A stretch of DNA of 27,147 nucleotides. It comes from Nemertoderma westbladi. Taxonomy: Eukaryota; Xenacoelomorpha; Nemertodermatida; Nemertodermatidae. Below are positions 1 through 9,500 of this stretch, piece after piece. The notes below the pieces were generated by a model. The model did not search any database. It was not told the DNA's origin and saw nothing but the letters and a program-made list of their open reading frames with translations. The stretch lies in the NCBI GenBank assembly GCA_032718475.1, contig JAUCBJ010003653.1, positions 1 to 27,147 on the forward strand, written 5' to 3'. The translations under genes were made by a program, and so were the position numbers. Positions within the stretch are counted from its first letter, which is position 1. Every line of letters begins with the position of its first letter.

Positions 1-714
1 ACTGGCAAAAATGTGATCAATGGTGGTTTTTGAGTTCGATGTTATTCGGGTGGGTTCGGATATCAGCTGTTCAAGTCCAGTGGAGTTGCAGAAATCTAGA
101 AGACGTCTTCGTACGGCTGCAGTGTTAGGGTTGCGTGAGTTCAGTGTATCGCTGTTGGTATCTCCCAAAATGAAAATCTCTTTGTATTTGGAAATGTCGC
201 CTAGTTGGTACTCAATGTCATCGAAGAAAGATTGGTCATTCTCGGGTCGGTAGATAGAGCCAATAAGGATTGGTTTTGTTTTGGGCAGGATGAGAGTACC
301 AAATATGCACTCTGTGTTAGATTTTGGGGGTCTCGGTAGTTCGTTGAAGGATAGTTTTTCTGCTATGTACATTCCAACTCCGCCACCGTCTCGAGATCTG
401 TCATTCCGGTAAAAGTTATATCCCGCGACTTTTATAGCTTCATTAGTGACCGTGATGTCCAGCCAGGTTTCAGAAAGGGTTATAATATCAATTGTTTGGG
501 GTTGTAGTATAAGACGAATTTCAGATATTTTTGGTAGGAGGCTTCGCAAGTTGGCATGGACAATGTGGATTCCGTTGGAGTTGAAGCGGGAGAGCCAGGG
601 ATATGTAGGTGATGGGCCTGATGGGGTTGTTGTGGTGGTAGGGGTGGGGGGGTTGATGGACTGTTTGGTGTCTCGAAGTAGGCTAATTGTTCGAGCAGTT
701 GGGGTTTGATATAG
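1..714 (-). CDS. LINE ORF2, N-terminal apurinic endonuclease (partial, runs off left edge)
   Basis: The minus strand is open for 238 codons from the codon after the ORF1 stop to the window edge. The translation carries the APE-type endonuclease motifs of non-LTR retrotransposons in order: a NLRSLLPK start, SETWL, GYNFYRNDR followed by GGGVGMYI, GSIYRP, ILGDTNSD and, at the edge, TTIDHIFAS. This nuclease nicks target DNA to prime reverse transcription; the RT must lie outside the window. There is no methionine before the endonuclease begins; the first is inside GGGVGMYI. The frame is the same as ORF1, separated by one TGA. The motif style and the ORF1 type suggest a CR1/L2-like (Jockey superfamily) element, but the clade is an inference. 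Confidence 0.85.
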
Positions 715-717
715 TCA
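709..717 (-). promoter_or_regulatory. In-frame UGA CUA stop between LINE ORF1 and ORF2, candidate readthrough site
   Basis: ORF1 ends GTA GAT TGA and the next codons, CTA TAT CAA, continue in the same frame into ORF2 with no stop up to the window edge and no ATG before the endonuclease. UGA followed by CUA is the best known leaky stop context in animals. I infer readthrough as a way to make an ORF1-ORF2 fusion. The alternative is one fused ORF that gained TGA from CGA by CpG deamination in this copy. Confidence 0.5.
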
Positions 718-1674
718 ATCTACTTGAGAGGCTGGGGAGTTTGGTGAAGTCGGATTACAGGGTGGTACGGTTGCGTTTGTGGGTGAAACGGGTTGTTTGG
801 TAATGGTGGCCGAGTGGTTTGGGGTGTTCTGTTGGCATACTGAATCGTCCCGTATAACAAAGAACTTGTCAGGTTGGGCAGCTTGTGCCGCACGTTTCTC
901 TTGTCTGAGGTCATACCGAAGTTTCTGTTCGGCGATTGTGTAGTCCGGGCTAATATATACCTGGTTGAATCTTAGGCTGGATCGTAGGGTGCGTGATTTA
1001 CGGAGCAGCTTGGATCGAGATTCGGGGGAAAGGGTTAAGATGAGGTTCTGGCTTTTGTCTGGTTGCTGTTTCCCGATGCGCTTGGTAAGCACATTGTCTA
1101 TCGTGATTTCGATGTCTAATTCGGTTGCGAGTTCTTCAACAAGCTTGAGTTCTTCGAGTTTGCTGGGTCTGGGAGAGGTTCCGCGAATAAGTACGTTGTT
1201 CTCACGGAGAGACTGTTCCTTTTCCTCTTTGCGAACCTGTTTAGACAGTAGAGCAACGTTTGGCGTTGGTTCGGTTGAATTAGGCTGCGCCACGATGGAG
1301 GAGTAACTCGGGCGTGTCGGGACATTAGGTCGGGACTCAACTTCCATTAACTTTTCTTGTAGGGTTCTGATTTCATCTTTGGCGGATGAAGCGCAGAAGC
1401 CACAGGTGAAGGCTTTGGTTTCGAACTCGTGGGAATGTTTGCTGGGGATTTGAATGTCGGTCCATACTACATTGCAGCTGGAGCATTCAATTGAAAGTGC
1501 TCTCCATTTGTCGCGATTGTTAAGTTTCGCATCGGTGGTGGTGGTGGGTGGTGTCCCGTTCGATTTACGTTTGCAGGCGGGTTTGCTGGTGTTCGTGTTC
1601 GGTGTCGCCGTCGCGTGGACAATGGAATTTCTGGTGTTTGGCCGGGTGGGACCGGAGTTAGTAAACGTTGCCAT
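715..1674 (-). CDS. LINE ORF1 protein (zinc finger, coiled coil, RRM-like)
   Basis: This is a 319-residue complete ORF. A basic, Thr/Pro-rich N-terminus is followed by a cysteine cluster near residues 64-95 (CSSC ... CGFC), resembling the PHD-like finger of CR1/L2 ORF1 proteins. A charged helix follows (DEIRTLQEKLMEVES, then KQVRKEEKEQSLREN), then an RRM-like region starting at NNVLIRG, and a conserved-looking YISPDYTIAEQKLR block. The tail is Pro/Thr/Asn-rich. ORF1 proteins bind element RNA and form the ribonucleoprotein with ORF2. The ATG at 1674 sits in an acceptable context (ACCGATGGC). It ends in TGA followed directly by in-frame ORF2. There are no internal breaks, so this copy is probably fairly young. 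Confidence 0.8.
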   Translation of the reverse strand: MATFTNSGPTRPNTRNSIVHATATPNTNTSKPACKRKSNGTPPTTTTDAKLNNRDKWRALSIECSSCNVVWTDIQIPSKHSHEFETKAFTCGFCASSAKDEIRTLQEKLMEVESRPNVPTRPSYSSIVAQPNSTEPTPNVALLSKQVRKEEKEQSLRENNVLIRGTSPRPSKLEELKLVEELATELDIEITIDNVLTKRIGKQQPDKSQNLILTLSPESRSKLLRKSRTLRSSLRFNQVYISPDYTIAEQKLRYDLRQEKRAAQAAQPDKFFVIRDDSVCQQNTPNHSATITKQPVSPTNATVPPCNPTSPNSPASQVD

Positions 1675-2337
1675 CGGTCAAATGGTCTATGTGGTAAATC
1701 TTGCGGAGTTGGTTCGGTAGCAGGTTGAGTATCGATGCAAATATGTCGTATATATTTCAGTAAGCAGTATGTCAGTTATATTGAGCCAGATGCTGGTACT
1801 GGCTGACTCCATGTACAGATGTACACCGTACCTGTAGTTGGCGTAGTGCTGTAGTGACCGATATGCTCACCACGATTAAAACTGTCTATTAAATAAAAAT
1901 CTGTCAGTTAAAGTCTTGTTAAAGATCGTTAAAGATCTGGAATCTGGAATGGAAGTTACAAACAACGCGTATCTCCGCGTAGCTACGCGTAGGTCGAAAA
2001 GATTTACCCAACAAGGGCAGTGATTTTTTATGTCCTTTTATTTGACTATTTTGTCCTCCTTTTTTACGAATTGTGCATAATGACTTTTGTTGTCCCTTTA
2101 ATGACTTTTGTTGTCCTTTAATGACTTTTTATGTATGTATTTCTTCAAACTGTCAGACTGCTGATTTCTGGACTGTCAGACAGTTGATTTCAACATACTG
2201 ACATATGTCTATGCCAAAACATTCAAAATTTGTTGATTTCTGGTCTGTCGGACAGTTGGTTTCACTATGCCTGTGCCAACACATTCAAAATTCCATGATT
2301 TATAGACTATGAGATAGATTTCCATATGCGCCTGTGG
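1675..2337. other. Non-coding stretch with short decayed tandem repeats
   Basis: The part next to 1674 is probably the 5' UTR of the minus-strand LINE, whose exact 5' end I cannot place. At about 2078-2130 a 20-bp unit (TAATGACTTTTGTTGTCC) occurs about 2.5 times. At about 2145-2330 a degenerate unit of roughly 67 bp recurs, marked by CTGTCAGACAGTTGATTTC and ACATTCAAAATT. A palindrome-rich run of CGCGTA words lies near 1965-1995. No gene is seen. Confidence 0.5.
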
Positions 2338-2845
2338 TACTACTACTAGGATCGGTATGCTGCATTGCAGTTGCATTTTTAAGAATGCTGTGCCGGCTTA
2401 TCGACAAAATTGCACCGCCACAACTCCCTATCACCCATGACATTTGCTACATCATCCGCATCTTCAAGGCCAGTGTCCTTTAAGGTGCGTCTCAAGAAAG
2501 TCATGGGCTGTCCACCGTGCTTATTCACTCCATGAGGCTGCCAAAGTACAAGATTATGCACTGGCTGGTCCTCACGGCGAAAGCAATGTCCTGCAAAGCG
2601 GAGGCGATTTTGTTCTAGTGTCAAGCTTGGGGGAACAAATGAGACACCTCCAACTGTCCAATGTTATATAGTGTCTGGTTGGAGATGTGTGCATTGTACT
2701 TGACACAATGAACCCGGCGTAGCATTCTTGTGAATGTGCCATCCAGAGATTTGGTGTCCTCAGCAGTTAGAGCCCAGCATGGACTCCATAGAGGAGTACT
2801 GGAACTACTGCTGCTCTAAATAATCGGACCTTAAGTATCCGATTA
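2338..2845 (-). mobile_element. 5'-truncated LINE copy A (RT C-terminal part and 3' end)
   Basis: The minus strand matches the LINE at 25143-26196 closely over its last 500 bp, including the C-terminal words RLRFAGHCFRRE and LVLWQPHG and the stretch after the stop (AATGCAACTGCAATGCAGCAT). It ends in CCTAGTAGTAGTA, so this family appears to end in a short TAG tandem tail. The open segment is 2379-2624. The 5' truncation is at about 2845, where similarity to the other copies stops. No clear target duplication is seen. Confidence 0.85.
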
Positions 2846-2861
2846 TAACCTTACGTTTCAG

Positions 2862-2869
2862 TATATAAA
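2862..2869 (+). promoter_or_regulatory. Candidate TATA box of the ZNF830-like gene
   Basis: TATATAAA lies about 140 bp upstream of the ATG at 3005, which would put transcription start near 2895 and give a 5' UTR of about 110 bases. It lies only about 17 bp from the truncated end of LINE copy A. This is inferred from sequence only. Confidence 0.35.
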
Positions 2870-3004
2870 ACTACATAGGCCTACTCAGTCAGCGCTAGGT
2901 ACCGTTCTGATAGTAGGCCTTACAGCTTGTACCAGAACCAGTATCGGTACGACGCTTAGCCCTCGAAGTCTGACAAGAAAGATTATTAGACGAAAGATTG
3001 AAAG

Positions 3005-3991
3005 ATGGCAGCCAAACGTAAAGCTGAACTTCAAGAGTTAATGCAGAAATCATTATCATCGCGGAAGTTAATGAAAACCCAGCATTTGGGATCCGTTACT
3101 TCATCCACCGGCGTCGACTCTTCTATAACCAGAACAGATAAATTCGGCCGCATATATTGTACATTATGTAAAGTTCTTGTAAAGTCAGACAACCTTTGGG
3201 CTGTCCACGCGACCGGCGATAATCATAAGAGTCTAATGCGAACGAGAATGGTGAGTGCCGATGTAGCGCGAACTACAGCCGAGTTGAAAGATCCATTGGG
3301 TGGATTCCTTAAACCCGCCAACTCGACAACCCGTAATTTCGCCCACAAATCAACAACTCTGCGTGGCCACGAATCGGTTTCCGAAACCGGCAATACGAAT
3401 ACATTACCTACTAGTAGTACCGGTACCAGTAGGCTTAATGTTAAAGTTAAGGATGAAGTTGTTAAACTCGAAGATAAACCCTCATTGCCTGGAAACCGAC
3501 CTCTTCCTATGCCAACGGCTTCAGAAACAAACTTAAAAGTCGGCCTAATAACAAACTCAGATAAAATACCCGAAGTTCCGGCACCCGTTTCCATGGTTAG
3601 CGGTAATGAACCGACGGAAGCTGAAGAAAGTAAACTCCCTGAAGGATTTTTCGACGACCCCGTCGACGACGCGAAGGCCCGGAATGTGGAGCACGTTGAC
3701 CCCCAGGAGAAAGAGTGGGAGGAATTCCAGAAAGCCGTCTCCAAGGAGACCGTAATATCGGATAGTTTGATGGAAGACGACTACAATGTGACCTCGTTAG
3801 ATCGGGATCTACACGAGGCTGAGGCACAAATAAACCGATATTCTAGAATAAACAGTCTCTATGACGAGAAGGAGAAGCGGACAGTAGAAGCGAAGCCGAA
3901 TAGTTACGAAACCGATGATATTGATTACGACGATGTCACTTACAACTCAGATCTACAATTAGACTGGCGATCTAAAACCTCTCTACTTTAA
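3005..3991 (+). CDS. ZNF830: ZNF830-like zinc finger protein, single exon
   Basis: This is a 328-residue intact ORF. The N-terminus is a short basic helix (KRKAELQELMQKSLSSRKLM). One C2H2 finger lies at residues 52-74 (C52, C55, H68, H74; YCTLCKVLVKSDNLWAVH). A low-complexity Ser/Thr/Pro middle follows. From residue 211 there is the family's conserved C-terminal block: LPEGFFDDPVDDAKAR, then DPQEKEWEEFQKAVSKE, then SLMEDDYNVTSLDRDLHEAE. The end is acidic (ETDDIDYDDVTYNSD) with LDWRSK. Vertebrate ZNF830 (about 370 residues, also called OMCG1/CCDC16) is a nuclear protein linked to pre-mRNA splicing and genome stability in early embryos. That role is from family knowledge. The start is supported by AAAGATGGC, a good initiation context, and by the N-terminal match. 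It is apparently the only host gene here and is uninterrupted between LINEs. Confidence 0.9.
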   Translation: MAAKRKAELQELMQKSLSSRKLMKTQHLGSVTSSTGVDSSITRTDKFGRIYCTLCKVLVKSDNLWAVHATGDNHKSLMRTRMVSADVARTTAELKDPLGGFLKPANSTTRNFAHKSTTLRGHESVSETGNTNTLPTSSTGTSRLNVKVKDEVVKLEDKPSLPGNRPLPMPTASETNLKVGLITNSDKIPEVPAPVSMVSGNEPTEAEESKLPEGFFDDPVDDAKARNVEHVDPQEKEWEEFQKAVSKETVISDSLMEDDYNVTSLDRDLHEAEAQINRYSRINSLYDEKEKRTVEAKPNSYETDDIDYDDVTYNSDLQLDWRSKTSLL

Positions 3992-4425
3992 TTTATATTT
4001 TATCCTTAAATAATATATCCGTTTATAACATATTCTCACTTATTGTAACCGGTTGATATACACAGGTGCTTAGATCGTGGCTTTACCAGTTAACATTATT
4101 CCATTTTGTATAAATCGAGTGATGTGGTTGGATAAAGCTGCTACTAAGCAACAGCCAATCACGTTAATCCTGTTTAACACAGAGTCAATGAGAATGGAAT
4201 ATTGGTAACATGAAAAAGTTCAAGTCACCTTTATTCCAAATCTGTAATCAGATAAATTAAGCTGCTATTGTTAGTCATCGGGTAAGTCATCAGGGCTCCA
4301 CTGCGTTATTCAGCTATTATTGAGCAAAAACCATGAAAATTGCGTTATTTTAAGATTTTCCATTTAATAGTCATGAAATTTATAAACCTTGTAAGTTGTA
4401 ACTGAAATGATAGCTGTGGCGGTAT

Positions 4426-4431
4426 AATAAA
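4426..4431 (+). terminator. Candidate polyadenylation signal AATAAA
   Basis: AATAAA occurs 435 bp after the ZNF830-like stop and is followed by TTGCATGTGTACCTGTTC, a GT-rich stretch typical downstream of a cleavage site. No canonical signal is seen closer to the stop codon, where only AATAAT variants occur (around 4010). Confidence 0.35.
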
Positions 4432-4503
4432 TTATTGTATAAGTTGCATGTGTACCTGTTCATTCTGAAGGGAACATGCGAAGCGACCTTGGATTTGGAC
4501 ACA

Positions 4504-4545
4504 CCCCCCCCCCCCCCCCCCCCCCCCACCCACCCACCTACCCAC
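4504..4545 (+). repeat. Poly-C tract followed by CCCA repeats
   Basis: There is an uninterrupted run of 24 C (4504-4527) followed by ACCCACCCACCTACCCA. A shorter C run lies at 5236-5247. The length is likely to vary and to be error-prone in assembly. Confidence 0.9.
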
Positions 4546-5343
4546 AATTAGAAAACCAGGATTGATTTAAATTTACATTAACATTTCAATAGACTAGGCC
4601 CTACAGGGTGTCGAGTCGATGCACAATATCCACTACTCACTACCCCCCACCCCTCCACCTATACCAATGCATTTTCTGAATAATATAATATCTAGCTTTA
4701 ATTGGTGCTTAAGTGAAGAGGAGTAACTAAAATTTACTTTAGCGACTCCAAATATTATTTTTTGTCCCAAAGGCTATACAAAATACCGCACCTTATTTTA
4801 TACTGCACCACAATTTTTCAATCTGTGTTTTATTCAGTGTAATTTTTTTTATGAATCGGTTCAAATCATTATTATGTATGTATATCCAGTGCCATAAAGC
4901 AATGTTGGCTGAAATTGAGCTTCGGCCATTTTATACACAAGAATGCTCAAAAAGCGCCGTTTTGTGTTTTCAGTCAGAATTGTTTAAGAAATAGAAATAG
5001 ATTCTGAGAAAAATGGGTTTAACGATGAAGGAAAAATACAGATAATAGGATCTTTCATGTTTCGACAATAACTTTTAGCAATTTTATTCATATCTTTTTT
5101 ACTTTGGGAGCCTTTCTGATGAAATGGCCTTAAACAATTGTAAAATGCTTGTAGATTTTAAATCTCCATTAAATTCGGCACATGATATGATCATAAAAAA
5201 TTTTACCATTTTCAAAATACGGGGCCCGATCCCATCCCCCCCCCCCCATCCACCCCCTCTCTCTTAAAATACGTTGCGTTATTTTGAACTCTCTGCGTTT
5301 TTATTTTGTTGAGCACCGGTGGGAGCCCTGTAAGTCATATAAT
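4546..5343. other. AT-rich intergenic DNA, no gene seen
   Basis: No reading frame of interest, RNA gene or repeat structure was recognised apart from homopolymer runs. Confidence 0.5.
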
Positions 5344-5560
5344 ATTATACATTTATTATAGGAAGGGATCTAGGGGTCTTAACCGGGTATTGTACAAATT
5401 TAGGAATCGCGTAATTTTTATTGAAATTAATATCTCATATCTCTCCAAACCACGTACGCGTTTCGACCTTACTGAGTCTCATCAGCGTGGTGTCGGATTC
5501 GAACCTGGGACCTCGAGGTGGAAGTGAAATACGGGCATTACTACATCTTGGGTACCCAGA
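5344..5560 (-). mobile_element. Short repeat-derived segment with a hammerhead motif and a pol III B-box-like word
   Basis: Read on the minus strand, the segment has a B-box-like GGTTCGAATCC (plus positions 5495-5505), then directly the hammerhead core (5449-5491), then AT-rich DNA, and ends with AAGACCCCTAGATCCC and TTCCTATAATAAATG. The last 37 bp (5344-5380) recur almost exactly at 10289-10325 and inverted at the other end of the hairpin at 10295-10483, so this end is a family terminus. It may be a SINE, a retrozyme-like element or a PLE remnant; the boundary near 5560 is uncertain. Confidence 0.5.
5449..5491 (-). ncRNA. Hammerhead ribozyme core (type I-like, minimal stem III)
   Basis: On the minus strand the elements are: stem I 5' strand ACCACG; conserved CTGATGA; stem II GACT closing with GGTC over a 6-nt loop (one G-U pair); conserved GAAA; a minimal stem III made by ACG and CGT with no loop; A at the cleavage position; and stem I 3' strand CGTGGT, six perfect pairs. 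All invariant core nucleotides that I can check are present. Hammerheads with such tiny stem III occur in Penelope-like elements and retrozymes, and are thought to act as dimers; that is family knowledge. A 3-bp loopless stem III could not fold in a monomer. Confidence 0.65.
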
Positions 5561-5570
5561 GATTGGCCAA

Positions 5571-5936
5571 TTTTTCATATAAAAAGTCTTTTATCATGGG
5601 GTTATTTTTCTAGAACAAATATTTGACCTCCTGACAGTAAGTACCGGTATGGTATTTATTTATGGTATTTATTTCCAAAAAATGTTCTAGAAAAAAAATG
5701 TGTTCTAGAACAAAAATATTTATCAAATTTGATAGCTAACACGTGTTCTATAACATTTATAAAAAAATTAGTAAAACCAAGCTAGTATTAGAAATTATCT
5801 ATTTAAATGCAATATTATTATTATTAATGTCATGGCAACATTACTTTTTGTGTTAACATAAAAGGTCTTATTTTTATGTCAAACTTGTTGACGACTTTGA
5901 CAAAAAAAGTGTCTTACAACAAATAAATAATTATTT
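5571..5936. other. AT-rich DNA with repeated TTCTAGAA words
   Basis: Words of the form GTTCTAGAAC or close variants recur near 5610, 5682 and 5702, with a weaker one near 5745. TTCTAGAA resembles the core of heat-shock elements, but with no gene nearby I read it as repeat remnants. No gene is seen. Confidence 0.4.
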
Positions 5937-6070
5937 ATTACATGGGAAAAAAATAGAACTTTTTTTCATTATTCTCGAGGCATTTTATTTACCGAGCGAG
6001 ATTTTAATAAAGGGTCGAAAGAATATCGAAAAAAAAATATTCTACCGGTACGTTTTTTTTCCCATGTAAT
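5937..6070. mobile_element. Small MITE-like element with 17-bp perfect inverted termini
   Basis: ATTACATGGGAAAAAAA at 5937-5953 is perfectly inverted at 6054-6070, bounding 134 bp of AT-rich non-coding DNA. A smaller inversion (GAATATC ... ATATTC) lies inside. It is probably a non-autonomous DNA transposon or a foldback repeat; the superfamily is not determined. Confidence 0.55.
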
Positions 6071-6788
6071 ACGTAATTTTATTCTTAAATTTGTACTTTT
6101 TTGTTGCTAAATTCTTTACTAAAACGTAGCGATATACTTCAGTACAGTTAGTAGTGTTACAAAATATATTGAACTAAAAATTGAACTAAAAATAAATTGA
6201 ATTTTACTATATTGCTTCCATATAGTAACTGCGATTCAAATCACTGTACTCTTCAACTCTCGATGCTGCCTTACTCAATGTTAAATACATTAATTAGTGT
6301 TCCCGAATATTTATCACGTAACTAAAGAGCCGCTTAACTACATAAACCAATATTGGATATTGAGTTCGCGTTTCAGACACTAAAGTTGCAATAACTCTTG
6401 AGTGTGTGAAAGGATTTTGCTCAAATTACTTCCAAACCTTTTCTACGTCGATTCTCTTTCAATATATGTGATAAAATTTAAGAAATTTCACCAAAAATAT
6501 TTTACTTTACTAACATCAATGCAATCCTACTGTATGGGTTACTTTTTACCCTAGGGATAAAAAGTGAAACTTTTTCTCCCGATTTTGGGGTATATTCGAG
6601 CGAAAAAGTAACAATTTAAAAATAATTTATTTTATTGAAACTTGATAGTAATTTTCAAAAGTTGTAAAACATGTTATATTTAAAAAATGTCTTCCGATAT
6701 AATTTTTTATTCTGGAACGTTTTAAAAATTAAATTAATTCAAGTATATTTAAATTTACCAATGGAGATTAAGTATTAGTCTACACGAA
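6071..6788. other. AT-rich intergenic DNA, no gene seen
   Basis: The only structure noticed is an imperfect palindrome near 6540-6575 (ACTTTTTACCC ... GGGATAAAAAGT). No coding region is supported. Confidence 0.5.
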
Positions 6789-7299
6789 GTGGGGACTTCG
6801 CGCAGCACGAAGTTGGCGAAGCCTTAGCGAATTGACACTGTTAGGGGGTGGGTCAATTTATGCAAATAGTTGTCGTTGTCACGTTGGCCCTCTAGCGGCA
6901 GACTGGAGAACTGCAGATGGATTCGCCTCCTTTGAAAGTCACAGCTAATAGTCTAATACATATCTGCCAAGTTTCAGCTTAAACGGATTAAAAGCAAAGA
7001 AATGGGAGGGCATTTAATGTTTAGACATGTGGCCCTCTAGCGGGAGACCATTGCACTGATGGTGTCTGAAAGTCTCTCAAAAATCTCAACTTTTGCTCAT
7101 ATTGATACCTACAAATTTTCAACTTGGCAGCTTTAAATCCGACAAAGTTATTAGCATGTCAAAATCGTAACGACGACGACAACGACGACGACAACGACGA
7201 CGACGACAACGACGACGACGACAACTATTTGCATAAATTGACCCACCCCCTAACAGTGTCAATTCGCTAAGGCTCCGCCAACTTCGTGGCTCGCCCCAC
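6789..7299. mobile_element. MITE with long (71-nt) near-perfect inverted repeats
   Basis: The arm at 6806-6876 (starting CACGAAGTTGGCGAAGCC) is the reverse complement of 7218-7288 with about one mismatch. Outer GTGGGG at 6789 and CCCCAC at 7294-7299 extend the ends. The interior is non-coding and includes an ACG/ACA microsatellite at 7168-7222 and two copies of GGCCCTCTAGCGG-like sequence. The structure is typical of a non-autonomous DNA transposon; no transposase remnant is visible. Confidence 0.75.
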
Positions 7300-8536
7300 A
7301 GTTACCTAGAAATAATTAAAATAAAATAATAATTGTATCTAGTTTTGTGTCTCTCCAGTTCTCCAAATACAATATCTTCTCATCATCTCAAGAGTCTGAC
7401 ACCCTCACAGTATACTTCACTACGATATGTTCTGCTTGGACGCAGCGAATTAGCGAGATTGTTGAAGTATATTATGCGGTTCCTATCCGTAGGCATTATG
7501 TCGGAGTAGCTTTTCATCACCTTTCGATCGCCGCACCCCTTAAAATCATTTAGGAAAAAGAGGGGCATAGGTTGGAAGTAAGCCGCGGATCCTCTGCTGG
7601 CACGGTGGTATAGGAAAGAGGACTACGGTGACCTCGAAGACAAAGCCCAGTTGTACGGAGTAAGCTGAAGCGTTTAAAAAATTTGCTATTTTTAAAATTT
7701 TATATTTTAGAAAATGTTTTCTATTTTACTATTTTTCTATTTTCTGGAACTTTTTTGTGCGAAAATGTTGAAGGCCTAGAACTTAAAATAAATTGATTGA
7801 ATGGAGATTTTATTCTAGAATAAGAAATATGTTCCAGATCTTTTTTAATTAACAGCAGTAACATGACGAACATTAATAATGATTTTTTGTAGAAACAATA
7901 GCTCTTACTGTATTAATAATAATTCATACTTGCACCATATACAGTTAGTACTAAATTATTGTGGGATAAGGTTTGCCTTACCTTCGTGTGCACCTTGCCC
8001 CACCTCGTGTTTAAAAGTTCTTCTAACATATTATGTGATAGACAGAATATCACCTGTCTAGGGTGATATTCTCTGTCCAATCATTATTATAAGCGATTCA
8101 ACACAGAATTAAAAATGTAATTTTAGTGATAAGTTATAGGCAGTCAGATAAAGTACATTTAGTTCAACACGTATCTAATTGTGTAAAGACACTGGGGGGG
8201 GGGGGGGGGGTGTTATCGCCTTTTGAAGACCTTTAGTTTTTGGAGAATTAAAAGAGTTTTGTTTGCGTAAATGCATTCAAATTGTACTATACTGGGTTTT
8301 AGTTAGTTCAGTTTGATTTTCAAGGAGAATAATTTAAAATAATATGTAATTTTAAATTTCCCGCCTAATTTATTTAAATTTTTACGATGTTTCATTATAA
8401 CTGCTACTCCTCTGTCATTTTCATTTAAACTTCTAGGATAATTTTGATCAGAAGTGTAGAATGTGTTTTTGAACAAAACATTTTTTTTTATTTTGCCAAA
8501 TTATTGCATTAAAACACAACTTAACCTCTAGATGCG
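7300..8536. other. Intergenic DNA with a small hairpin and a poly-G tract
   Basis: An inverted repeat at 8041-8077 (GACAGAATATCACC against GGTGATATTCTCTGTC) could fold as a short hairpin. A run of 17 G lies at 8194-8210. A GC-richer patch at about 7390-7680 has only short open frames, none with recognisable motifs. No gene is supported. Confidence 0.45.
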
Positions 8537-9500
8537 AATTGCACCGCCACAACTCCCTATCACCCATGACATTTGCTAGATCATCCGCATCTTCAAGGCC
8601 AGTGTCCTTTAAAATGCGTCTCAAGAAAGTCATGGGCTGTCCACCATGCTTATTCGCTCCATGAGGCCGCCAAAGCACAAGATTATGCACTGGCTGGTCC
8701 TCGCAGTGAAAGCAATGTCCTGCAAAGTGGAGGCGGTATTGTGCTAGTGTCAAGCTTGGTGGTACCAATGCGACACCTCCAATGTTATATAGTGTCTGGT
8801 TGTACTGACATTGTACTGTGTTGGCATTGTACTTGACACAATGAACCCGGCGTAGCATTCTTGTGAATGTGCCATCCAGAGATTTGGTGTCCTCAGCAGT
8901 TAGAGCCCAACATGGACTCCCATAGAGGAGTACTGGAACTACTGCTGCTCTAAATAATCGGACCTTAAGTTTCCGATTAATTCTCGGTGACTTCCAAATC
9001 CTGGAAAGCCTATTCAAGGCTGCCCATGCCTTTCCCTTACGTATTCGAAGGTCCTCACCTGACTTCCGGATCCATGATCCCAGGTAACAGATGTCGTCCA
9101 CATGCTCAAGCATACCATCCTTTGAGCTTATGCTCATCCGGTGAGAGACTTGCTGAGGACTTTCAAAGTTAACTGTCAAAAGTTTGGTCTTTTTGAAGTT
9201 AATAAAAAGACCAATACTAGAAGCAGCATGTTCTAATGAGCTGAGGAGCCTTTGGGCTCCCTCTAGTGATTCTGAGAGTACTCTTATGTCATCAGCAAAG
9301 TCTAGATCAGTTATGTACTTGGCAGGATTTCCTCGACTTCTGGAGCCAGTAGGTGGAGTAACCATCACCCCATCACCATTATGATGATCTAAGGACATGC
9401 CTAGAACATAGTCAACCACAATTATGAATAAGAATGTCGCAAGTGTGTCTCCCTGGAGGACTCCCCATAACACTTCAAATGGTTCTTTTTCACCGTTAAC
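8537..9500 (-). pseudogene. LINE copy B, RT fragment (truncated at both ends, split by hAT)
   Basis: The minus strand encodes the same RT as 25145-26158: GVLQGDTLATFLF, LDFADDIRVLS (the catalytic FADD box), INFKKTKLLTVN, CYLGSWI and the C-terminal RLHFAGHCF. The catalytic box is present, but LAPF has become LATF and a few extra residues follow CVKYN. Similarity stops at 8537, before the usual 3' end and TAG tail. The upstream part is cut at 9500 by the hAT insertion and resumes at 11323-11353. The long open frame on this strand continues into hAT sequence at 9501-9608, but that part is not LINE coding. Confidence 0.85.
9493..9500. repeat. hAT target-site duplication, left copy
   Basis: CCGTTAAC, matched by CCGTCAAC at 11323-11330 with one difference; 8 bp is the normal hAT duplication length. 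Confidence 0.75.

Noticed and set aside
3223-3744. 173-codon minus-strand ORF over the ZNF830-like gene
   Set aside because: Antisense shadow of a well-supported coding region; Ser/Val-rich, no motif.
5495-5505. tRNA gene at the GGTTCGAATCC word
   Set aside because: The T-stem around it does not pair and no A-box or acceptor stem is found; at most a tRNA-derived fragment.
5306-5527. 73-codon plus-strand ORF
   Set aside because: Runs antisense through the hammerhead and B-box region; no protein motif.
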